NCBI GenBank assembly: GCA_023435965.1 | Contig: JAEZLC010000003.1 | Span: forward strand, 1-5,752 | Reading direction: 5' to 3' | Length of the DNA: 5,752 bases | Source of the DNA: Cyanobacteria bacterium OH_CDB_58 | GTDB lineage: Bacteria > Cyanobacteriota > Vampirovibrionia > Gastranaerophilales > Gastranaerophilaceae | Shown here: one piece after another, positions 1 to 5,314 of the stretch | Layout of the letters: each line of letters starts with the position of its first letter | How positions within the stretch are numbered: position 1 is the stretch's first letter | The notes under the pieces: model-generated | Database searches by the model: none | The model's input: the letters and a program-made list of their open reading frames with translations, nothing else | What the model was told of the DNA's origin: nothing | Translations under genes and position numbers: made by a program

Positions 1-4
1 TGCC

Positions 5-32
5 TTGAAAAAGCCGACTGAAAAGATATAAT
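5..32 (+). promoter_or_regulatory. Candidate sigma70-type promoter for the small Cys-rich gene
   Basis: A -35-like TTGAAA at 5-10 (5 of 6 consensus bases) and a perfect TATAAT at 27-32 are separated by 16 bp. Transcription would start near base 39, giving a leader of about 78 nt before the GTG at 117. The leader carries ACAGTT twice (39-44 and 50-55, one helical turn apart) and a 13-base AT-only dyad (91-103) just before the Shine-Dalgarno. An upstream gene may end within the first 31 bases, so the promoter could overlap its tail. The hexamers are seen directly; activity is inferred. Confidence 0.5.
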
Positions 33-104
33 TAAGATACAGTTTAGGAACAGTTCATACGAGCTGAGATTAAAAATTTTGGGGAAATAAAATATATTAT
101 ATTT

Positions 105-110
105 GGAGGA
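105..110 (+). promoter_or_regulatory. Shine-Dalgarno site that fixes a GTG start
   Basis: GGAGGA lies 6 bases before the GTG codon at 117-119. It is the strongest ribosome binding site in the window. It supports initiation at the GTG rather than at the in-frame ATG at 135-137, which would remove the first six residues. Confidence 0.8.
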
Positions 111-116
111 GTAATC

Positions 117-335
117 GTGCTAAGAAGCAGAGATATGGGGAGAGCTATAGCTGTTAGACGTTGGACTAATACAGCATTAGAATGTTACAAAAGAGGATGC
201 ATGTGCGAAGGTTGTTTTTATTCTGATTTCTTTAACGGAACATCTCAACGTTGCCAAATGAAAGCATCAGTACTTGAACTTGTCAGAGTACTTGGAAAGC
301 CGGATGTAGAAATCCAACAAGTATTGCTAGATTAA
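117..335 (+). CDS. Small Cys-rich protein of unknown function
   Basis: I do not recognise a characterised family. The 72-residue product begins at GTG behind a strong GGAGGA site and ends at TAA. It has a basic N-terminus (R3, R5, R9, R14, R15), then a cysteine cluster C23-x4-C28-x-C30-x2-C33 followed 12 residues later by C46, then a probable amphipathic helix (about 49-60, KASVLELVRVLG) and an acidic C-terminal end. Four or five closely placed cysteines in so small a protein suggest a zinc knuckle or an Fe-S site, and the basic residues would allow nucleic-acid binding; both ideas are inference. There is no signal peptide or membrane segment, so it is probably cytoplasmic. It appears monocistronic, with its own promoter, and converges on the radical SAM gene 23 bp away. 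From memory it resembles conserved small proteins of Melainabacteria-type genomes, unverified. The coding call is well supported; the function is open. Confidence 0.8.
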   Translation: MLRSRDMGRAIAVRRWTNTALECYKRGCMCEGCFYSDFFNGTSQRCQMKASVLELVRVLGKPDVEIQQVLLD

Positions 336-358
336 CCAAAACAATTCCAACTTAACTA

Positions 359-1450
359 CTAGTATTGTCGATTTTTACTTCTATTGAAATATTTTAATAG
401 ATTAACGACCAAACTATAAAGAGCTCTAAACCTTATTATAATTGGTAAACTTACAAATTTTCTGCTTTTAATCACATATGTAGCAAATCCATATGTGATT
501 AAGTTTAATGAATTTAATTGAGATTTGTAGCTGATATAATCCATCAGAAGATGGACATGCGGAGAGACATTTGACTGCTTATTTTTATCAGCATAGACAG
601 CATCTATATCCATTGCTATAGTTTTAACAGAATACGTATCGACCAGAGAAAACCATGCATCTATATCTTTTATTGTATCGTTATATCCTGGAACTATTAT
701 ATACTTTAGAATTAGATTCCTATCATTACTTTTATTTACAACCGATGAATATTCTTTTATTGTTTTACATACTTCCTGAAATTTATCAACATTTTTAATT
801 TTCTTATAAGTTTCTGATACCCCAGAATCGACAGAAATAACAACAGTAACTAGGCCTTTTTCTATTCCATCTTTAATAGAATTACTCATTATGATTCCGG
901 AAGAATGTATCCTAACTCTTGTTTTTTGATCAATAAAAAGATTTAAAAGTTCATCAAAATTATGCATTAATGTTGGCTCTCCACCCTGAATGGTGACCTC
1001 TCCAGAATTTTTAAATAAATCTTTATCAATTAAATCTTTTATGATTGGAAGCACATCATAATATCCAGCAACTGCTCTATGGCTATCGCTACAGTACACA
1101 CATCTGGAATTACAGAGTTTCATATGCCCAAAAGCAATATATGAAATACAGTTAGTGTCAGAAAACTTGTATTCCTTAAGAGCATAACAACCCTCACAAC
1201 ACTCATTAGTAGATATTTTCTGTTTGGCAACTCTGTTTTTTTTAATTTCAAATAAAGCTTCCCAATCAATCTGCTCACCATTGTAATTAGCAATTAAGAT
1301 AGGCTTGCCTAATTTGAGTTCTTTACCGTGTTGAATTTCACAATCACACACAGAATTTGGCTCAAAAGCTATTCCATGTTCTAACAATTCACAACCTATA
1401 GTATTCACTATAACATTCCTAAACATTGATATAATTGTGTTTTGACGCAA
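359..1450 (-). CDS. Radical SAM protein with an N-terminal SPASM-like Cys domain
   Basis: This is a radical SAM enzyme of unknown substrate; the family cleaves S-adenosylmethionine at a [4Fe-4S] cluster to make a 5'-deoxyadenosyl radical. The cluster motif C113-x3-C117-x2-C120 is intact, followed by the SAM-binding GGEPT (156-160), a beta-strand ISVDSG (205-210) and IIVPGYND (251-258), as in the usual partial TIM barrel. Residues 20-90 look like a SPASM-type segment: C20, then C35-x-C37, an IDWEALFEIKK stretch (61-71) resembling the end of SPASM domains, then C84-C85-x2-C88. This would bind an auxiliary cluster placed before the core. The C-terminus (about 334-363) is hydrophobic and basic and may touch membrane. 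It follows the symporter gene with no gap. The start is uncertain: TTG at 1450 directly follows the upstream TAA, while ATG at 1426 (residue 9) would leave 24 bases; neither has a Shine-Dalgarno. Peptide, glycan or tRNA modification are all possible roles. Confidence 0.87.
   Translation of the reverse strand: MRQNTIISMFRNVIVNTIGCELLEHGIAFEPNSVCDCEIQHGKELKLGKPILIANYNGEQIDWEALFEIKKNRVAKQKISTNECCEGCYALKEYKFSDTNCISYIAFGHMKLCNSRCVYCSDSHRAVAGYYDVLPIIKDLIDKDLFKNSGEVTIQGGEPTLMHNFDELLNLFIDQKTRVRIHSSGIIMSNSIKDGIEKGLVTVVISVDSGVSETYKKIKNVDKFQEVCKTIKEYSSVVNKSNDRNLILKYIIVPGYNDTIKDIDAWFSLVDTYSVKTIAMDIDAVYADKNKQSNVSPHVHLLMDYISYKSQLNSLNLITYGFATYVIKSRKFVSLPIIIRFRALYSLVVNLLKYFNRSKNRQY
468..502. repeat. Perfect 13-bp inverted repeat inside the radical SAM gene
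   Basis: TTAATCACATATG (468-480) and CATATGTGATTAA (490-502) are exact reverse complements separated by 9 bases. RNA from either strand could form a 13-bp stem with a 9-nt loop. It lies in the 3' third of the radical SAM coding sequence and encodes residues 316-327 there. No T-run follows on either strand, so it does not look like an intrinsic terminator. It could be a processing or stability hairpin, a protein-binding dyad, or chance in AT-rich DNA. Confidence 0.85.
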
Positions 1451-2803
1451 TTATATTATATCTTTGTAAGAATCAGGATTATTAAGCAAATCGTAATTGA
1501 TTTCATTTTCGTTATCAGCAATTACGGCTGCAACAACGGCATCACTCGTAACGTTGACCATTGTTCTAATCATATCTATGATTCTATCGATTGCAAACAA
1601 GAACGCAAAACCTTGCACTAATTGATGAGGTGTTAGACCTAAACCATTTAGAACTAAAGCTATTGTTATCAATCCTGCACCTGGGATTCCTGCACATGTA
1701 CTTGATGCAATTATTGCAAGTACTACGATCTGGATTATTTGAATAGGCTCCAATGTCACCCCGTATGCTTGAGTCAAGAATAAAACAGCGACCGTTTGGA
1801 ATAATGCAGTAGCATCCATGTTCAATGTAGCTCCTAGAGGAAGAACAAAACTGCATACTTTGTGAGAGATACCTCTTTTTTCGCAGCAGGCAATTGTCAG
1901 AGGCAATGTAGCAGAACTGCTTGCAGTACCAAAAGCAACCATCATAGCTTCAGTAATGGCTGTATAGAAAGTTAAGATAGGAACTTTACTGAATATTTTC
2001 ATTAACAATGGGTAGATTACAAATAACTGTATACCAAAACCTACGACCAAAACCATAAAGTACTTAGAAATACTGCTGAATATTGTTATACCAAAAGAGG
2101 AAACTGCAACGGCAGTCAAAGCAAAAATACCTGGAGCAGCCAAATACATAATCCAGTCTGTAACTTTCATTGTCGCAGCAAAAATAGATTCGAAGAACGA
2201 AACTACCGGCCTGTTAATCTCTCCCACTTTAGCTAAAGCAATTGCAAACACTAAAACGAAGAAGATAATAGGAATCATATCGCCTTTAGATAATGACTCT
2301 AATGGGTTTTGAGGGATTAAATTCAAGAATATGTTTCCGATATTGCCTTTTTGCTCAGCAATTGCATTATGAACCTGTTCCTGTATCTCTACGGCAGAAC
2401 TTTGTGTGATAAACGATTGTACACCTATTCCGGGCTTAACAGCTAATGCCAAAACAGTACCGATAACAGCAGCCAATACTGTAATAATCCCATAATATAG
2501 GATCATTTTTTTACCAAATTTACCAAGCTGTTTATTATCACCAATACTTGAAATTCCTACTATAATAGCACTACACACCAAAGGAATTACAACCATTTGA
2601 ATCAGTCTTATAAATATTTGCCCGATAAAATTTAACACTTGTAAAAATACATTTAACATTTGGTTCTGAATAACACCATCTGGAGATTGTTGAGAATGGA
2701 TTATTATCCCAAGAATTATACCTGCGATCAAACCAAAAAAGATGTGGCCATTTCTCTTAATTCCTAGTCCCAGAGCTATCAGGACCTGCATATGTAACTT
2801 CAT
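1451..2803 (-). CDS. Dicarboxylate/acidic amino acid:cation symporter (DctA/GltP family)
   Basis: This is a secondary transporter of the DAACS (SLC1-like) family in the inner membrane, importing glutamate, aspartate or C4-dicarboxylates with Na+ or H+. The 450-residue length is normal. Family signatures appear in order: N-terminal membrane helices (about 20-120); the serine-rich hairpin 1 motif TASSSATLP (293-301); NMDAT (328-332, usually NMDGT) in helix 7; hairpin 2 around SSTCAGIPGAG (367-377); and helix 8 with D406, D410, R413, T414, N417 and D421. By analogy with GltPh, R413 matches the substrate-carboxylate arginine R397, while N328, D330, N417 and D421 match cation ligands, so sodium coupling is plausible. 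A294 replaces the hairpin 1 arginine of GltPh (R276), as in E. coli GltP. The start is ATG with GAGG (2810-2813) 6 bases upstream. It leads a two-gene operon with the radical SAM gene. Sequence alone does not separate DctA from GltP/GltT, so no symbol is given. Confidence 0.93.
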   Translation of the reverse strand: MKLHMQVLIALGLGIKRNGHIFFGLIAGIILGIIIHSQQSPDGVIQNQMLNVFLQVLNFIGQIFIRLIQMVVIPLVCSAIIVGISSIGDNKQLGKFGKKMILYYGIITVLAAVIGTVLALAVKPGIGVQSFITQSSAVEIQEQVHNAIAEQKGNIGNIFLNLIPQNPLESLSKGDMIPIIFFVLVFAIALAKVGEINRPVVSFFESIFAATMKVTDWIMYLAAPGIFALTAVAVSSFGITIFSSISKYFMVLVVGFGIQLFVIYPLLMKIFSKVPILTFYTAITEAMMVAFGTASSSATLPLTIACCEKRGISHKVCSFVLPLGATLNMDATALFQTVAVLFLTQAYGVTLEPIQIIQIVVLAIIASSTCAGIPGAGLITIALVLNGLGLTPHQLVQGFAFLFAIDRIIDMIRTMVNVTSDAVVAAVIADNENEINYDLLNNPDSYKDII

Positions 2804-2845
2804 AATATACCTCGTAAATTTATTATTATAATAACAGCGACTATA

Positions 2846-2874
2846 ATTGTACTATTTTTTAAAAAATAAGACAA
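2846..2874 (-). promoter_or_regulatory. Candidate proximal promoter of the symporter operon
   Basis: On the minus strand, TTGTCT (2874-2869, 4 of 6) and TACAAT (2851-2846, 5 of 6) are separated by exactly 17 bp. Transcription would begin near 2839, leaving a leader of about 36 nt that includes the GAGG site. The spacer contains a perfect 16-bp AT palindrome (2853-2868). The hexamers are seen directly; in DNA this AT-rich some matches are expected by chance. Confidence 0.5.
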
Positions 2875-2875
2875 C

Positions 2876-2904
2876 AATATAAATAGTTGATATTTTTGCG
2901 ACAA
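2876..2904 (-). promoter_or_regulatory. Candidate distal promoter of the symporter operon
   Basis: A second pair on the minus strand, TTGTCG (2904-2899, 4 of 6) and TATATT (2881-2876, 5 of 6), again has 17-bp spacing and sits exactly 30 bp upstream of the proximal one. Both -35 boxes lie within a repeated GACAACA heptamer (plus-strand 2870-2876 and 2900-2906). The repeat may be a tandem promoter or a pair of regulator sites. Confidence 0.35.
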
Positions 2905-2921
2905 CAGTAACATTTTTTTGC

Positions 2922-2941
2922 CATGTAATATTAAATACATG
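2922..2941. promoter_or_regulatory. Operator-like dyad in the divergent intergenic region
   Basis: CATGTA (2922-2927) and TACATG (2936-2941) form perfect 6-bp arms around an 8-bp AT spacer, a 20-bp dyad typical in size of a dimeric regulator's site. It sits between the symporter promoters and the murC -10, so it could act on either. The symmetry is seen directly; the function is inferred and no regulator gene is in the window. Confidence 0.35.
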
Positions 2942-2962
2942 TAATTTTAAGAACAATTTCAC

Positions 2963-2991
2963 TTTTTTGTAATAGAATTAAGTATTATAAT
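2963..2991 (+). promoter_or_regulatory. Candidate promoter of the murC-murB-ddl cluster
   Basis: A perfect TATAAT lies at 2986-2991. The region 17 bp upstream is only a T-run (2963-2968), a poor -35 box, and no TG extension is present. Transcription from it would start near 2998 and leave a leader of only about 12 nt before the ATG at 3010, barely including a weak GGGA (2999-3002) ribosome site. An activator or a different upstream start is possible. Confidence 0.4.
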
Positions 2992-3009
2992 GTTTAACGG
3001 GATTTAAAA

Positions 3010-4404
3010 ATGAATTTAAAAAATAATTATTATCACTTTATAGCTATTGGCGGAATCGGGATGAGCGGATTAGCAAAATACCTTCTTGAAAAAGGGATTA
3101 AAGTAAGCGGTTCAGATATTCAAGACAGCAAATACTTAAAAAGCTTAAAAGAATTGGGTGCTTGTGTTGTTGTCGGTCACAGCGAACAAAATATCGAAGG
3201 AACACCAACTATAATAGCCAGTACAGCGATAAAAGAAGATAATGTTGAACTAAAAAAAGCTAAAGAAATGCAGCTTGAAATTATGCATCGATCTGATCTC
3301 TTGCAACTTATCGCAAAGGATTTTTCAGACAACAGTGAAGCTATATTTTTTGGATTTTCGGGGACTCACGGGAAAACGACAACCAGCGGTCTATGCTCCT
3401 TTTTACTTGAAAAAGCAGGAAGAAAACCTTCTTACGTCGTTGGTGGTGTTATACCAGAACTTAACGACAATGCAAGATTTGGCTCTGAAGGTTATTTTGT
3501 CGCAGAGCTTGACGAATCTGATGGAACAATTCTTAAATATCAGCCGGACATAAACGTTATTAATAATTTAGAAGTCGATCATCTAGACTTTTACAAAGGC
3601 GGATTTGACGATTTAATAAAAACCTTTAACACATATTTAGCCAACCTGAAGCCAGACGCAAAAGTTATAATAAATACTGATTGTCAGGGGAATAATGAAC
3701 TAATAAAACAGAATCCGGGTTATAAATTTATAACTTTCGGCCTGAAAAATGCCGACTACACAGCTCAAGATATTGTTTATGAGAACTTCGGCTCAAAATT
3801 TAACATATACAAAGACTCAGAGCTTTTAACACAAATAAAACTATCAGTACCAGGTAAACACAACATTTACAATGCATTGGCGGTATTTGCCGCATTAAAT
3901 GAAGCCGGCATAGAGCCCGAATCGTTCGTTGAATATTTTTATGACTTTTCTGGGATGGGAAGAAGGTTTCAGCTTTCAGCAGAATTTAACGGTATAAAAA
4001 TAATTGATGATTATGCTCATCATCCCAGCGAAATATCTACAACTCTTGAGAGTGTTAAAAAAGCCACAGACTCGAGGGTAGTTGCGATATTTCAACCTCA
4101 CAGATACTCGAGACTTAAAGGACTATGGGCAGAGTTTCTAGGATGCTTTGACAATTGTGACAAATTGATAGTACTGGATGTTTACGCTGCATCTGAAGCA
4201 CCCTTAAAGGAAGCTGATTCAAAAACGTTCAGTGAAACGATAACTCACCCGGATGTAACACATATTACGGGGAGCATGAATGAAGTCGCAGAAAAATTAT
4301 TGCCACTTTTAAATCCATCTGATATAGTTTTGACACTGGGTGCAGGAGACATAACAAAACTGGGCTCACTGCTGAATGAGGCTTATAATAAAGTAAATAA
4401 GTAA
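3010..4404 (+). CDS. murC: UDP-N-acetylmuramate--L-alanine ligase
   Basis: MurC is the cytoplasmic ATP-dependent ligase that adds L-alanine, the first residue of the stem peptide, to UDP-MurNAc. The 464-residue length is normal and all three Mur ligase domains are present. The N-terminal UDP-binding Rossmann fold has GGIGMSGLA (14-22) and GSD (34-36). The central ATPase has the P-loop SGTHGKTT (117-124), DESDG (168-172) and NNLEVDHLDFY (185-195). The C-terminal domain follows PGKHNIYNA (281-289) and includes GMGRRF (315-320), DDYAHHPSE (333-341), QPHRYSR (362-368) and GAGD (444-447). HHPSE and HRYSR are characteristic of MurC rather than MurD, MurE or MurF. The start is the ATG 12-13 bases after the promoter's expected start point, with only a weak GGGA before it. 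It is the first gene of the cluster; murB follows after one base. No key residue is missing. Confidence 0.97.
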   Translation: MNLKNNYYHFIAIGGIGMSGLAKYLLEKGIKVSGSDIQDSKYLKSLKELGACVVVGHSEQNIEGTPTIIASTAIKEDNVELKKAKEMQLEIMHRSDLLQLIAKDFSDNSEAIFFGFSGTHGKTTTSGLCSFLLEKAGRKPSYVVGGVIPELNDNARFGSEGYFVAELDESDGTILKYQPDINVINNLEVDHLDFYKGGFDDLIKTFNTYLANLKPDAKVIINTDCQGNNELIKQNPGYKFITFGLKNADYTAQDIVYENFGSKFNIYKDSELLTQIKLSVPGKHNIYNALAVFAALNEAGIEPESFVEYFYDFSGMGRRFQLSAEFNGIKIIDDYAHHPSEISTTLESVKKATDSRVVAIFQPHRYSRLKGLWAEFLGCFDNCDKLIVLDVYAASEAPLKEADSKTFSETITHPDVTHITGSMNEVAEKLLPLLNPSDIVLTLGAGDITKLGSLLNEAYNKVNK

Positions 4405-4405
4405 A

Positions 4406-5314
4406 ATGGAAATCAAAGAGAACTACGAATTAAAAAAACACACAACATTTAAAGTTGGCGGAATCGCAAAAAGGGTTTTTTTTCCAGAAAGTGTTGATGA
4501 GTTAATAAAAGTCCTTGAAGAAACACAAAATCCAATTCTTCTTGGGAACTGTTCTAATGTTTTAATATCTTCTTTCGAGATAGACAAAGATATAATTATT
4601 ACTTCAAAAATGAATGAATTTTCATTTGATGGAAAAAAATTATATTGTTTATGCGGAACAAAAGGTCCTCTCTTGTCCAAAGAGTGCCAGAAACAAGGTC
4701 TTTCAGGGCTAGAATTTATGATAGGATTCCCTGGAAGTATTGGAGGTATGCTCTATATGAATGCTTCAGCCCATAATCAGGCAATATCAGACTACTTTAT
4801 TTCTTGCAAAGTATTTGATACTGATACAAAAAAAGTAATTGAGCTAAACAAAGAGGATATGAATTTTGAGTATAGAAAATCGGTTCTATCTGAAAAAAAT
4901 TATATTATTCTATCCGCTCAATTCGAATTTGAAGAAAAAAAACCTGAAGAAATAAATGCACTAATGCAAAAAAATTTGGATTTCAGAAAACAGCATCAAC
5001 CTTCTCTGGCACTTCCAAACGTTGGTAGCATTTTTAAAAATCCGACCAACGACTCTGCAGGGAGATTACTAGATTGTGCTGGGGCAAGAGGACTTCTTTC
5101 CGGAGGTGCAAAAGTATGGGAAAACCACGCCAATTTTATTGTAAATTTTGACAATGCCACTTCAAAAGATATTTTAAATTTGATGCTAAAAATGTATGAT
5201 ATAGTAGAAGAAAAATACTCTATAAAACTTCATCCTGAAGTTAAATTTATAGCAAGTAAAGACAAAGAAGAAGAGAGAATATGGAAAACACTAACTCAAG
5301 AAAATACCCACTAG
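4406..5314 (+). CDS. murB: UDP-N-acetylenolpyruvoylglucosamine reductase
   Basis: MurB is the cytoplasmic FAD-dependent enzyme that uses NADPH to reduce UDP-GlcNAc-enolpyruvate to UDP-MurNAc, the substrate of MurC. At 302 residues it has the length of the shorter type II enzymes. The FAD domain has HTTFKVGG (12-19), LGNCSNVLIS (46-55) and the strong signature GFPGSIGGMLYMNASA (107-122). By alignment with E. coli MurB, R157 (in EYRKS), S208 (in GSIFKNP, 207-213) and E278 (in HPEVKF) match the catalytic Arg159, Ser229 and Glu325. The GxGSN loop is altered to GNCSN, with Cys49 in place of a glycine. The ATG lies one base after the murC stop and has no Shine-Dalgarno, so translation is probably coupled to murC. 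The last 34 bases overlap ddl, and the C-terminal tail after about residue 283 is charged and probably not catalytic. Confidence 0.96.
   Translation: MEIKENYELKKHTTFKVGGIAKRVFFPESVDELIKVLEETQNPILLGNCSNVLISSFEIDKDIIITSKMNEFSFDGKKLYCLCGTKGPLLSKECQKQGLSGLEFMIGFPGSIGGMLYMNASAHNQAISDYFISCKVFDTDTKKVIELNKEDMNFEYRKSVLSEKNYIILSAQFEFEEKKPEEINALMQKNLDFRKQHQPSLALPNVGSIFKNPTNDSAGRLLDCAGARGLLSGGAKVWENHANFIVNFDNATSKDILNLMLKMYDIVEEKYSIKLHPEVKFIASKDKEEERIWKTLTQENTH

Noticed and set aside
1..31. Possible 3' end of an upstream plus-strand gene: frames ending TGA at 19-21 or TAA at 29-31.
   Set aside because: Only 6 to 9 codons are visible in either frame, so no protein can be recognised or a frame chosen.
336..358. 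Terminator between the convergent stops.
   Set aside because: The 23 bases contain no stem and no T-run on either strand.
1584..1856. A 90-codon minus-strand reading frame.
   Set aside because: It lies wholly inside the symporter gene in another frame, with a biased composition rich in Cys, Ser, Arg and Asn and no domain; it is a shadow.
2853..2868. Perfect 16-bp AT palindrome in the intergenic region as an intrinsic terminator or operator.
   Set aside because: It is only T and A runs, has no GC stem, and lies within the spacer of a candidate promoter; symmetry of this sort arises easily from homopolymer tracts.
3275..3553. A 92-codon plus-strand reading frame.
   Set aside because: It lies inside murC in another frame across its conserved P-loop region; it is a shadow.
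4476..4483. Run of eight T in murB (and eight A at 4935-4942), possible slippage or phase variation.
   Set aside because: Such runs are expected in DNA this AT-rich, the frame is intact, and murB is essential in most bacteria, so on/off switching is unlikely.
4423..4680. An 85-codon minus-strand reading frame.
   Set aside because: It is antisense to the conserved 5' part of murB, with no family resemblance.
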